Below, in pieces: positions 32,964 through 41,505 of a DNA stretch of 41,711 nt. The notes below the pieces were generated by a model. It ran no database searches. It had not been told where the DNA came from and saw only the letters and a list, made by a program, of their open reading frames with translations. Both the position numbers and the translations under genes were made by a program. The number at the start of each line of letters is the position of its first letter. Position 1 is the first letter of the stretch. Source of the DNA: Halobacteriales archaeon QS_8_65_32 (GTDB lineage: Archaea > Halobacteriota > Halobacteria > Halobacteriales > Halococcaceae); assembly GCA_003022925.1 (NCBI GenBank), contig PXRY01000067.1, forward strand, positions 1-41,711, written 5' to 3'.

Positions 32964-34718
32964 TCAGGGTTCGACGGTCACCGACACCCACCCGGTCGCG
33001 CCCCGGGGGTAGGGCTCTGCGACCTCCCGGGGTTGGATCGTCCCGTCGGCTTCGACGGCGCGGACGCGGACCTCGTGTGCGGCGTCTGGTGGGTCGTAGG
33101 TGTGAGTCCACTGCCGCCAGGCGGCTTCCGCAGCCGGTAGTCCGCGCTCGCGTTCGCTCGGGGCCGCCGGCAGCGGCTTCGACAACTCGGTTTCCCGCCA
33201 GTCGCCGCCGTCGATCGAGAGTTCGACTCGCTTTACGCCCCGCGCACCCGCATAGGCGTGGCCACCGACCTGGACGCGACCGTCGCCGAGGCGGTTTCGC
33301 GCGTGCAGTTTTGCGACCGTGTGGGCCTCGCCGGTCCCGTGCCAGCCCCGCCGTTCCCAAAACCCTTTGACAGGTTGGGTGCGCACCTCGATCGATTCGA
33401 GCCACTTGACCTGGATCTCGCCCCAGTGGCCGGGGACGAGCAGTCGCACCGGCGCACCGTGACCCCGGGGAAGGGTCATCCCGTCCATGCCATAGACGAT
33501 CATCGCGTTTTCGAGTTCGTCGATCGAAAAGCCCTGGAAGTAGTCGTCAGCCGCGTCGATCCGGAGGTGTTTGCCCGTCGATTCGGCCCGTTCTAAGAGA
33601 CCGGAAACCGGCACGCCGGTCCAGAGCGCAGTATCCGCCTCCGCGCCATTGAGTGTATCGCTGACACACCGGAGCGTTGCGAAGCGGTGTTCAGCCGCCA
33701 TCGACGTGAGGTCGTCGTAGCCGATCGAGATTTCGTTCTCGACCGCCCCCGAGATCGAAAGCGACCAGTCGGCTGCACGCACGTCGGGGTCGATCGAGTT
33801 GATGTCGACCTCGTAGAAGTCCTCGCCGCTGAGCAGGCCTTCGAGGTCCGGGACCGATAGCGACCGCCGCCGTGCCGTTGCGAGCAACTGGTCGATCCCG
33901 GCGGGGCTGCCGCCCCCGTTGCCGTCCGCCTCGCCGTCGCCGTTCGCCTCGTCGGTACCGTCGGTCTCGGTGCCGTCAGGACCGGATCCGTCGCCGCTAT
34001 TACCGGCGTTGGGGCCGTTCTCCGTGGGCGTGGCGGTGTCGGTTCCGGCGGCGCGGGTGGCGTTGGCGCTGCGATTCCCACCCAGTTCCGAGAGCGGTTG
34101 GGGGCTCCGTGCGGTTTCCGAACCCGCCGAACGGTTACCGATGAAAAAGCCGCCGAGCGCGACGACGACGGCGCCCGCGAGCGAGCCGAGCAGATCGCGT
34201 CTGCCGCCGTCGGTGTCCGCACCGGCCGCGTCGGCCGCGCCGATGGAGGCAACGAGCCCCGAGTCGGCGAGTTCACCTAGCGAGACGACGACGGCGCTCG
34301 CGAGACCGGCTCCGAGCGCGCTCGCTAGGTCCGCTGTCAGGACGAAGACGGCGAGCCAGGGCAATACGAGCGCGAGCGCGACGGTCGTCGCACGGTCCCC
34401 GCGGACCCGACCGGTGGCGAGCGCCGCGAGCGCGAGTGCGCTCAGCAGGCCAACTCCGAGAACGAGCGCGAAGCCGAGGTTCAGTGCCTGGCCGAGGTGC
34501 TCGATGCCGAGGGACTCTCCGAGCGGCGTCACGATGGTGATCGCGATCCGTAAGAGGACGTCGGGCACCGTGGCGGCGAGCCAGGACTCGATCGGCGCGG
34601 CGACGAAAGTCGGGGTCTGTCCCGCGACCGCGTACGACCCCGCGAGCCCGGCGACACCGGCGAGGATCGCTCGGAGTCCCAGGGTTCGAGGGAGGTCGAG
34701 GGAGGGTGTCTTCGGCAT
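32964..34718 (-). CDS. Membrane-anchored sulfite-oxidase-like molybdopterin oxidoreductase
   Basis: 584 residues from ATG 34716-34718; a longer in-frame start adds 23 unconvincing residues. The N-terminal third has about five hydrophobic segments (for example RAILAGVAGLAGSYAVAG, NLGFALVLGVGLLSALALAA, VALALVLPWLAVFVLT and LLGSLAGAVVVALGGFFIG). An acidic Gly/Asn/Asp-rich linker (about 225-285) leads to the oxidoreductase domain. That domain has the Mo-ligand Cys in TLRCVSDTLNGAEADTALWT, then GFSIDELENAMIVYGMDG, GHGAPVRLLVPGHWGEIQVK and a C-terminal dimerisation domain (VELSIDGGDWRETELS). It likely faces outside and reduces or oxidises a small sulfur or nitrogen compound or repairs oxidised residues; the substrate is unknown. 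Confidence 0.88.
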   Translation of the reverse strand: MPKTPSLDLPRTLGLRAILAGVAGLAGSYAVAGQTPTFVAAPIESWLAATVPDVLLRIAITIVTPLGESLGIEHLGQALNLGFALVLGVGLLSALALAALATGRVRGDRATTVALALVLPWLAVFVLTADLASALGAGLASAVVVSLGELADSGLVASIGAADAAGADTDGGRRDLLGSLAGAVVVALGGFFIGNRSAGSETARSPQPLSELGGNRSANATRAAGTDTATPTENGPNAGNSGDGSGPDGTETDGTDEANGDGEADGNGGGSPAGIDQLLATARRRSLSVPDLEGLLSGEDFYEVDINSIDPDVRAADWSLSISGAVENEISIGYDDLTSMAAEHRFATLRCVSDTLNGAEADTALWTGVPVSGLLERAESTGKHLRIDAADDYFQGFSIDELENAMIVYGMDGMTLPRGHGAPVRLLVPGHWGEIQVKWLESIEVRTQPVKGFWERRGWHGTGEAHTVAKLHARNRLGDGRVQVGGHAYAGARGVKRVELSIDGGDWRETELSKPLPAAPSERERGLPAAEAAWRQWTHTYDPPDAAHEVRVRAVEADGTIQPREVAEPYPRGATGWVSVTVEP

Positions 34719-34933
34719 AGTATAACTCGTCGGTTTCCCTGTATGAACCTTGTCCGAACTTTCTCTAGAATCGGCCCCGAACGTCACGGGCGGTGACCGA
34801 ACGACCCGCCGACGAGCGATCTGGCAGCCGAGCGACCGAGCGACAGCGCGGCGTCCTGACGACGGGTTAGGGGCGGGTCGGGAAAACGCTCAAGCGTCCC
34901 GGTGCCGACTTCACGGATGTGTCCCGAGAGCGG

Positions 34934-35086
34934 ATGTCCGGAAAGCGCACATCCGAGGCAGAGGAGAACGGGGGCGGACGCGGACGGCCGTGTCCGTTCT
35001 GTGGTGAGGGGATGATCCATCGACACTGCAAGTACGTCTGCTCGAACCACGGAGTCGTCTACGATTGTGCAGACACCTTCTGGTGA
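34934..35086 (+). CDS. Small zinc-finger protein (HVO_2523-like)
   Basis: 50 residues from ATG 34934; an in-frame GTG at 34919 would add five residues. The motif CPFCGEGMIHRHCKYVCSNH followed by GVVYDCADTFW has paired cysteines and histidines and ends exactly as I recall for the haloarchaeal zinc-finger family named after HVO_2523. The family name is from memory. It is probably cytoplasmic; its function is unknown. The N-terminus is basic and glycine-rich and probably disordered. Confidence 0.75.
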   Translation: MSGKRTSEAEENGGGRGRPCPFCGEGMIHRHCKYVCSNHGVVYDCADTFW

Positions 35087-35341
35087 GACCGGTCAGTGGC
35101 GTCCAGTTTACTACAGCGCGGAGGTCTCCTCCTTAACGGGGTTGTCCGGAAGACGCGAAGCGTCTTCTACGGGGATTACCCTCCCCGCGGCAGTCGCTTG
35201 GCGGACAGTCGGGTACATCGATACGACACCGCCGGGCATCCCCCGATCGTCGGTACCGGAGCGGGGAGAGGGAATCGTCGGTCGTCCGCTCTTTCGCGAC
35301 GAAACGTGAGAGACTCCCTTCGATCGCGTCGAACCCCAGTT
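35087..35341. other. Gene-free stretch with two short-loop hairpins
   Basis: No convincing gene in 255 bp. Two perfect hairpins with 3-nt loops are seen: GGAGG-TCT-CCTCC (35120-35132) and GAAGACGC-GAA-GCGTCTTC (35149-35167). A minus-strand frame ends NPVKEETSAL-stop at 35111; I cannot place it in a family, though it might be the tail of an old transposase-related gene. Confidence 0.35.
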
Positions 35342-35804
35342 GTACGTACTCCGCCGTTGACGACGAACTACGCGAACATGATTCACCAGGTGCGGACGAT
35401 CGAGACACAGTACGCGGACGACCTGCACGACGCGGGCATCGCGGGCATTGAGGGCATCGACCGGACCGTCGGCCACCTCCAGCAGATCGACGTTGCCAGA
35501 CAGTACTTCAAGACGCTTTACATGCAAGCGGAGCTGTCGTATCTCTCTGATACTGATATGCGTCGGCACCCCGGCCGAACTCGTCGCCGTGGGGATGTTA
35601 TTAATGATGTTGAGTTCGCCCGATACGACGTCGCTCGCGACCCTTCCGATTGGCGTGCTCCCGATGCTCGTCCTAGTCGGCCTCGTGCCACTCGCGATCC
35701 TCTTCGCGTTCGTGCTCCGGATCGCGGTCGTGACCCGGCGAACCACCGCGATCACGCCCTTCACGACGCCCGAACGGGAATCGCAGTCGATCGACCTTCC
35801 CTGA
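35342..35804 (+). pseudogene. Conserved haloarchaeal membrane protein, truncated and frameshifted remnant
   Basis: One frame gives TTNYANMIHQVRTIETQYAD and GIDRTVGHLQQIDVARQYFK, then TLYMQAELSYLS. The continuation (LILICVGTPAELVAVGMLLM, then LPIGVLPMLVLVGLVPLAIL and TAITPFTTPERE) is one base away, switching near 35540-35555, and stops at 35802-35804. This matches my memory of the C-terminal part of a conserved haloarchaeal membrane protein. The N-terminal part is missing, so this is a remnant. It is the first of three decayed genes in a row. Confidence 0.7.
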
Positions 35805-35893
35805 GTCCTTCGACGTGTGAAACCGGCACAAGTGTTCTATGCCTCCGAGTTTCTTCTGACTGTACCGTTCGGATCGTATAGCTACGCTGATGA

Positions 35894-36542
35894 TTACACC
35901 TTCGACGTTTCTCCTACCGCATCCAGCACGAACTCGTGATCATTTGCCGTTCACCTCGGCGAAGAATTCCGCTCGCAGTTGAAGGGCTTACGCCCAGTTC
36001 GCTCGCTAGTTCAGTAAGTGAACACCTTCGCGGAATCTCGTAGAATCCACGTTCGACTGCCTCGACAACGAACTGTCGTTATCGGTCGGTCAGTAGCGTC
36101 GCTATGTCCGTCGACTGTGAGAGCTGTGCTACCTCGTACGATAACCCTCCTCGTCGTCAGTTGCTCCGCGAGTTCGGATAGCCGATGCTGCGAGGTGGTG
36201 AGTTCGGCGAACATCTCTCCGTTCCGCACTCGAACCGGGTAGGTGGGTTAAACTACCTGATTCGAGCACTGGCTCACAAACCGCCAGGACCGCCATCACG
36301 TATCGTATCAGCGCAACCTCCCCGTCACTGTGAGTGAGCTCAGCGGACATGGCCTCGGATGCAACATCGATGTGATGGACGATGTCCGCAGCGTCGACCT
36401 CCCGTACTTTTACCACTCCGACAATCCCGTCCTCAGTGTTGCGAGCATAGAGTATTCGGAAGTCGTTTTCATCGAATGCAGTCGATACCGTCTCGAGCCA
36501 TGTACCCTCCGGAAGTGTGATTTTCAGCCGGACTCGTGGCAT
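35894..36542 (-). pseudogene. HTH_10 (bacterio-opsin activator type) regulator, decayed
   Basis: From ATG 36540-36542 it reads MPRVRLKITLPEGTWLETVS and on to YVMAVLAVCEPVLESG. It shifts frame near 36240 (VRVRNGEMFAELTTSQHRLS, then ELAEQLTT), shifts again near 36150, and shows TAA stops. The HTH_10 C-terminus (ERGFYEIPRRCSLTELASEL, GVSPSTASGILRRGERQMIT) is still recognisable in a third frame. After one more shift it ends HEFVLDAVGETSKV-stop at 35894. Intact members are archaeal transcription regulators of about 215 residues. At least three frameshifts plus an internal stop make sequencing error unlikely. It lies divergent from the decayed hydrolase gene, which it may once have controlled. Confidence 0.85.
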
Positions 36543-36637
36543 GGAACTGCTCCCTCCGCACCACATATAGACGTTCGACTTTCACCCGAATATGTTCCCG
36601 TGAATTCTGATTCTCGTTCGAACCGTCGTTGGCTACA

Positions 36638-38180
36638 ATGGCGAAACGAACCACCCAGCAGAACCTCGAAACCGCTCTCAGTGCCGGAAACCACCGCTTG
36701 CAACTAGTGCTCTGGACGAACAGCGACGAAACGCCTCACGAACCGCCGACGCCGAGCGATCGAAACCGCGTCACGAGGTTACCATTGAGAAGGACGTTTT
36801 CGTTACGATGCGTGACGGGACGCATATTGCACTAGACATCTACCATCCCGCCGAGGAGGCCCTATCCGCCCTCTACGCGGTCGCTCCGTACCTGAAGGAC
36901 GAAGCAGAGCTCCCCGCAGTTCCTACATTCCGATGGCGCGAAACGGGACCGATCGAGTGGTACGTTGAGCGGGGCCACGCCTACGTTCTCGCCGATACCC
37001 GTGGCTCGGGGAATTCGGAGGGCTCATGGCGCTTTTTCGATCAGCATGAACAGCACGACACCTACGACACGATCGAATGGATCGCCGATCAGTCGTGGTG
37101 TACCGGAAAGGTCGGTATGATCGGTGAGTCCTACTACGCTATTATCCAATGGCTGGCTGCCGCTCAGGACCCCCCACATCTCGAATGTATTGCACCTTTC
37201 GATGGGCTCGTCGACCTATACCGGGACGCCGTCTATCACGGCGGGATTATGAGCAGCAATTTCATCGCCACATGGCCGTTCACGCGTCGAGCGAACCACT
37301 TGCTCGATCAACCGGAGCCGCTGAACGCGGAGAGCATGGAGTACGACCTCATGAACGAGGTCCTCACCCATCGGATCGACGACGCGTGGTATCGAAGGCG
37401 GTCGGTCGTCTCACAGCTAGAGCAGATCTGCGTTCCCACCTATTCGATCGGTACGTGGGAGGGGCTCGAGTGTTGCTTCCGTGGTACGACCGCTGGCTCA
37501 AGGGCTACGAGAACGGTATCATGAACGATCCACCGGTCATCGTGTTCGTGCAGGGTCGCGAGGCCGCGTCCGCAGTCGAATCGACTTCCATCACCTACCG
37601 GACCCGGACTAGGAGGTCGGCACGGCTACGTTCAACGATCGAGGGATGCCGAGTTCGGTGGCGAAAATCCTCACGTTCACGAGCGACCCGTTGTCCTCGG
37701 ATTTAGAGATCACCGGCCCGATCGAGATGGTGCTGTATGCCTCTTCCGACCAACCCGATACGGACTTCTTTATCCGGGTGTCGGATCAGAAACCGACGAG
37801 CACGATTCAACGAATGGTCCAGCGACGCCTCGTCGGCGAGGTCCCACCGGAGGCGACGGTGGTGACACGGGGATGGCTGAAGGCATCCCATCGTGCGTTC
37901 GATGAGAACCGTAGCACGCTGGGGCGACCGTATCACCCACACCAAGACCCGAAGTCGCTCGAACCGGGTGAACTCTACGAGTTCCGAATCGAAGTCTGGC
38001 CGACCTCGTACGTGTTCCCGGAAGGTCACCGGATCCGCATCGGAGTGGTCCCGGGGGACTCACCGATCGTTGACGCTCCGTTCAGTCACCACTACGGGTT
38101 GAAGATGGGAAACCGATACGTTCTACCACGACGCGGATCACCCTTCTCATGTTCTTTTGCCCGTTGTCTCGGCCGAGTAG
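36638..38180 (+). pseudogene. CocE/NonD (X-Pro dipeptidyl-peptidase S15-like) hydrolase, decayed
   Basis: Starts ATG 36638 (MAKRTTQQNLETALSAGN) and shifts frame to reach HEVTIEKDVFVTMRDGTHIA. The hydrolase core contains RGSGNSEGSW and the nucleophile in GMIGESYYAI. It shifts near 37460 to LLPWYDRWLKGYENGIMNDP and PVIVFVQGRE, then again to TATFNDRGMPSSVAKILTFT and ITGPIEMVLYASSDQPDTDF (jelly-roll domain), with an in-frame TAG near 37608. A last shift near 38110 gives DTFYHDADHPSHVLLPVVSA and the stop at 38178-38180. So at least four frameshifts and one nonsense codon. Intact relatives hydrolyse acyl or peptide bonds with a Ser-Asp-His triad. It is clearly inactive in this form. Confidence 0.88.
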
Positions 38181-38261
38181 GTGCTCGAACGGCGGGCTGC
38201 TGCATCGGCCGAACGACGAACTCGACGTGCCGTCCGCCGGTTTCGGTGATCGGACAGCGGT

Positions 38262-39680
38262 TCAGTCCTCGTCGTCGCCGCGTGCCCGCTCGAACATCGC
38301 AATCGCCTCCTCGCGCCGTTCGGAGTGGTCGGCGATCGGCGCGGGGTACTCCGGAGCACGCTCCTCGCGTTCGTCGTCGTCGAGCTCGTGCCAGGAGTGG
38401 ATCGTCTCGGGATCGATGCCTTCCAGTTCGGGGACGTACTCGGTGATGTACTCGCAGTTGGGATCGAAGCGTTCGCCCTGGGTCATCGGGTTGAAGACCC
38501 TGAAATAGGGCTGGGCGTCCGTCCCGGTCGAGGCGGCCCACTGCCAGCCGCCGTTGTCGTTGCCGGTGTCGTGATCGACGAGGCGCTCGCGGAAGTGATC
38601 GTAGCCCGCCCGCCAGTCGAGCATGAGGTCCTTCGTGAGAAACGAAGCGACGATCATCCGCAGCCGGTTGTGCATGTACGACTCGCGTTTGAGTTGGCGC
38701 ATCCCGGCGTCGACGATCGGATAGCCCGTCTCGCCGGCCTTCCAGGCCTCTAGGTCTTCGTCGCTCTCACGCCACTCGATCTCGTGTTCGTATTCCTTGT
38801 AGTTCTCGTTCACCACGTTCGGGTTGTAGTACAGTACCTGTGTGTAGAACTCCCGCCAGGCGAGTTCCTCCTGGTAGGCCTCGACCGATTCGCGCTCCTC
38901 GTCGCTGTCGGCGTCGTCCATCGCTTCTGCGGTTCGCTCGTAGACCTCTCGGATACCGATCGTCCCGTACTTCAGGTCCTGGGAGAGCCGCGAGGTCGTT
39001 CCCTCCGCGGGGTAATCACGCCGCTCGTCGTAGCGATAGGCGTCCGCGGAACAGAACGCTTCGAGGCGTTCGCGTGCGGCGTCGGTGCCGGCGTCGGGAA
39101 TCTCCCCGTCGAGTTCGTCGAAGCCCAAGTCGTCGAGCGTCGGTAGCTCCTCGCCGAACTCCCCGTCGTCGGCAACCGCCGCCAGGCCGTCGCCGTCGGG
39201 TTCGGGGTAGGGCTCCTCTTTGTCGCGGTCGAGCCACTTGTTGCCGAAGTAGGTAAACACCGAGTAAGGATCGCCGTTGTTGGTCGTGATCGAGCCCGGT
39301 TCGTGACAGACGGCGTCGTGAAAGCGCTCGTACTCCGAGCCGGCGTCGGCGAGGGCGTCTTCGACGTCTCGGTCGCGCTCGCGGGCGAGTCCCGAGTAGT
39401 CGAAGTTCCAGACCACGCCGTCAGCGTCGTATTCCTCGACCAGCCGCGGGAGTTCCTCCGCTGGGTCGCCGTGTGCGACGAAGAGGTCGCTTCCGTGCTC
39501 GCGATAGGTCTCGCGAAGGTTGGCGAGGGATTCCAGGAGGAAGGCCACGCGCGGCGGTGCGCCGTGATCCAATATGGCGGGATCGAAGACGAAAACGGGC
39601 AGCGCCTCGCTTTCCGCGGCCGCGGCGAGCCCCTTGTTGTCGGCCGCCCGGAGGTCCCGTCGGTGCCAGTGGATTCGCAT
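38262..39680 (-). CDS. phr: Deoxyribodipyrimidine (CPD) photolyase
   Basis: 472 residues from ATG 39678-39680, chosen because MRIHWHRRDLRAADNKGLAA is the standard start. The N-terminal alpha/beta antenna domain (about 1-130) and the C-terminal helical FAD domain are complete. Key segments: SRLSQDLKYGTIGIREVYER, ELAWREFYTQVLYYNP, GYPIVDAGMRQLKRESYMHN, RLRMIVASFLTKDLMLDWR and the Trp-rich NDNGGWQWAASTGTDAQPYF. It uses light and FADH to split cyclobutane pyrimidine dimers, important for sun-exposed halophiles. It is divergent from the SDR gene across 138 bp. Nothing is unusual in length or motifs. Confidence 0.95.
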   Translation of the reverse strand: MRIHWHRRDLRAADNKGLAAAAESEALPVFVFDPAILDHGAPPRVAFLLESLANLRETYREHGSDLFVAHGDPAEELPRLVEEYDADGVVWNFDYSGLARERDRDVEDALADAGSEYERFHDAVCHEPGSITTNNGDPYSVFTYFGNKWLDRDKEEPYPEPDGDGLAAVADDGEFGEELPTLDDLGFDELDGEIPDAGTDAARERLEAFCSADAYRYDERRDYPAEGTTSRLSQDLKYGTIGIREVYERTAEAMDDADSDEERESVEAYQEELAWREFYTQVLYYNPNVVNENYKEYEHEIEWRESDEDLEAWKAGETGYPIVDAGMRQLKRESYMHNRLRMIVASFLTKDLMLDWRAGYDHFRERLVDHDTGNDNGGWQWAASTGTDAQPYFRVFNPMTQGERFDPNCEYITEYVPELEGIDPETIHSWHELDDDEREERAPEYPAPIADHSERREEAIAMFERARGDDED

Positions 39681-39789
39681 AGGGATCGAAGCGGCGCGAG
39701 CGGTGTCAAAATATCGCTCCCCGCACCGATCCCCGGTACGATTCCCGCCTGAGCGGCGTGGATCGGCGACGGAGCGACGGTCTCCGGTG

Positions 39790-39796
39790 CTTATAT
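39790..39796 (+). promoter_or_regulatory. TATA-like box of the SDR gene
   Basis: CTTATAT lies 23-29 nt before ATG 39819, matching a leaderless haloarchaeal promoter. Confidence 0.6.
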
Positions 39797-39818
39797 CCAT
39801 AGGCGTACCAGCGACCGT

Positions 39819-40589
39819 ATGACGCTTTCCGAATTGTTCGGGCTGGACGGCGAGACGGCAGTCGTCACCGGCGGCGGTCGGGGGATCGGGCGCGCGGTCG
39901 CGCTGGGCCTCGCCGACGCCGGGGCTGCGGTCGTCCCCGTCTCGCGGACTGACGAGGAAGTACGAGAAGTCGCCACCGAGGCAGAAGACCGCGGGGGAAC
40001 GGCGCTCGCCGCGACCGCCGACGTTACCGACGAGGGAGCTGTTGCCGATCTCGTCGATCGCGTCGAGCGCGAACTGGGCGGCATCGACGTCCTCGTGAAC
40101 AACGCTGGCGCGAACCCGACGGCGGCACTCGGCACGCCCGAGGACGTCGATCCCGAGGCGTTCTCGCGCCTGATCGATGTGAATCTCACCGGGGTCTTTC
40201 GCTGTACCCATGCCGCTGCACCCTCGCTCGCCGACCGCGGCGGCTCGGTCGTCAACGTCGCGAGCGTCGGCGGTTTAGTGGGACTGCCCCGCCAACACCC
40301 CTACGTGGCCTCGAAACACGGGCTCGTCGGCATGACGAAGAGCTTAGCGCTCGACTGGGCACCCGACGTCAGGGTCAACGCCGTCGCGCCGGGGTACGTC
40401 GCAACCGACCTCACCGACGACCTGCGCGGGAACGGGTCGCTGGCGGCGTCGATCGAGGAGCGCACCCCCATGGAACGGTTCGCCGACCCCGAGGAGATCG
40501 CTGGCGCAGCCCTCTTTCTCGCGAGCGACGCCGCTTCGTTCGTTACGGGCTCGGTGCTGACGGTCGACGGCGGCTGGACGGCACGCTGA
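39819..40589 (+). CDS. Short-chain dehydrogenase/reductase (SDR)
   Basis: 256 residues, classical SDR length. The cofactor loop TGGGRGIG (17-24), NNAG (in VLVNNAGANP), the catalytic serine in VVNVASVGG and Tyr-x3-Lys in PYVASKHGLVG (about 162-166) are all in place. The end FLASDAASFVTGSVLTVDGG is typical. The Asp after the second strand is replaced by Ser-Arg (PVSRTDEEV), which suggests NADP(H) rather than NAD. It oxidises or reduces an alcohol, sugar or acyl substrate, which cannot be named from sequence. Database names such as glucose 1-dehydrogenase for this group are usually loose. It is followed after 37 bp by the convergent creatininase-family gene. Confidence 0.9.
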   Translation: MTLSELFGLDGETAVVTGGGRGIGRAVALGLADAGAAVVPVSRTDEEVREVATEAEDRGGTALAATADVTDEGAVADLVDRVERELGGIDVLVNNAGANPTAALGTPEDVDPEAFSRLIDVNLTGVFRCTHAAAPSLADRGGSVVNVASVGGLVGLPRQHPYVASKHGLVGMTKSLALDWAPDVRVNAVAPGYVATDLTDDLRGNGSLAASIEERTPMERFADPEEIAGAALFLASDAASFVTGSVLTVDGGWTAR

Positions 40590-40626
40590 CAGGAACGACG
40601 ATTGATAGTCCGGAAACGGCGATCGC

Positions 40627-41400
40627 TTACGTTCCCCACTCGTCTTCGATGGCGTTCGCGAGAACTTCGACGACCTCCATGAGGACTCGCTCGCCGGTCT
40701 CAGCCGTCGCGTGCGTCGCTTTGTAGAAGACGCCTGAGTCGGGGATCGTGTCTTCGGGTGCAGGCTTGAGAACGTATGGCGGGTTGCGCGACGATCCGTC
40801 GTCGACAATGGCGTCCTCGTCCACCAGATCGGGCCGGAGATACAGCATGAGCGACGTCTCGACGACCCCGGCGTGTTCGGCCTCCCAGCCGGGAAAGCCG
40901 CCGGGAACGTTCTCGAATATTGGCCCCCGGGTCGACGCCGAGAGGAGGTCCCACCAGCTCGCAATTACGAAGCGGTCGTCGAGACCGTTCTCCAGGTGGC
41001 GGTCGATCGCCTCCCGGATCGCGTACTCGTTTTCGAAGTGGCCATTGACGATCACGAACTCGCGAACCCCGTCGCGCGCGAGGTCGGCGACGATGTTTCC
41101 TACCTGTCGGCGGAGGGTGTCGCCGTGCACGCTCGTCGTCGCGACGAACTCCGGTCCGCCGCCGCTTCCGGGCTGAGACGTGTAGCCGTAGTGCAGCGGC
41201 GGTGCGACCATGCCGCCCGCCTCGTGTGCGGTCCGCTCGGCGATCTCGATCGCGATCACCGTATCGACGCTCAACGGGAGGTGCGGGCCGTGCTGTTCGG
41301 TGCTGCCAATAGGGACGAACACCGGACCATCGTCGATTCGATCCTCGAAGGCCTGCCAGGTGAGTTCTTCCATCCGGACGGTATCATCGGTCTCGGTCAT
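40627..41400 (-). CDS. Creatininase family hydrolase
   Basis: 257 residues from ATG 41398-41400. The metal-site signature of the family is intact: PIGSTEQHGPHLPLSVDT (Glu, His, Asp), VNGHFENEYAI and AEHAGVVETSLMLYL (Glu). The segment SVHGDTLRRQVGNIVADLAR lies between. Family members hydrolyse creatinine or related amides, and archaeal ones include enzymes of riboflavin/F420 precursor synthesis (2-amino-5-formylamino-6-ribosylaminopyrimidinone amide hydrolase). This copy has no nearby riboflavin genes, so the substrate is open. On the minus strand AAAATTA lies about 15-20 nt before the start as a possible promoter box. Confidence 0.88.
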   Translation of the reverse strand: MTETDDTVRMEELTWQAFEDRIDDGPVFVPIGSTEQHGPHLPLSVDTVIAIEIAERTAHEAGGMVAPPLHYGYTSQPGSGGGPEFVATTSVHGDTLRRQVGNIVADLARDGVREFVIVNGHFENEYAIREAIDRHLENGLDDRFVIASWWDLLSASTRGPIFENVPGGFPGWEAEHAGVVETSLMLYLRPDLVDEDAIVDDGSSRNPPYVLKPAPEDTIPDSGVFYKATHATAETGERVLMEVVEVLANAIEDEWGT

Positions 41401-41505
41401 CGATCGTCGGTGCTAATTTTCGTTCCCAGTGAATAGCTGTTCGGGACCTCTCGACAGTAGCATTTAGCAATTTCTAGACGGAGTTGTGGAAACCGTTTAG
41501 GGAGC

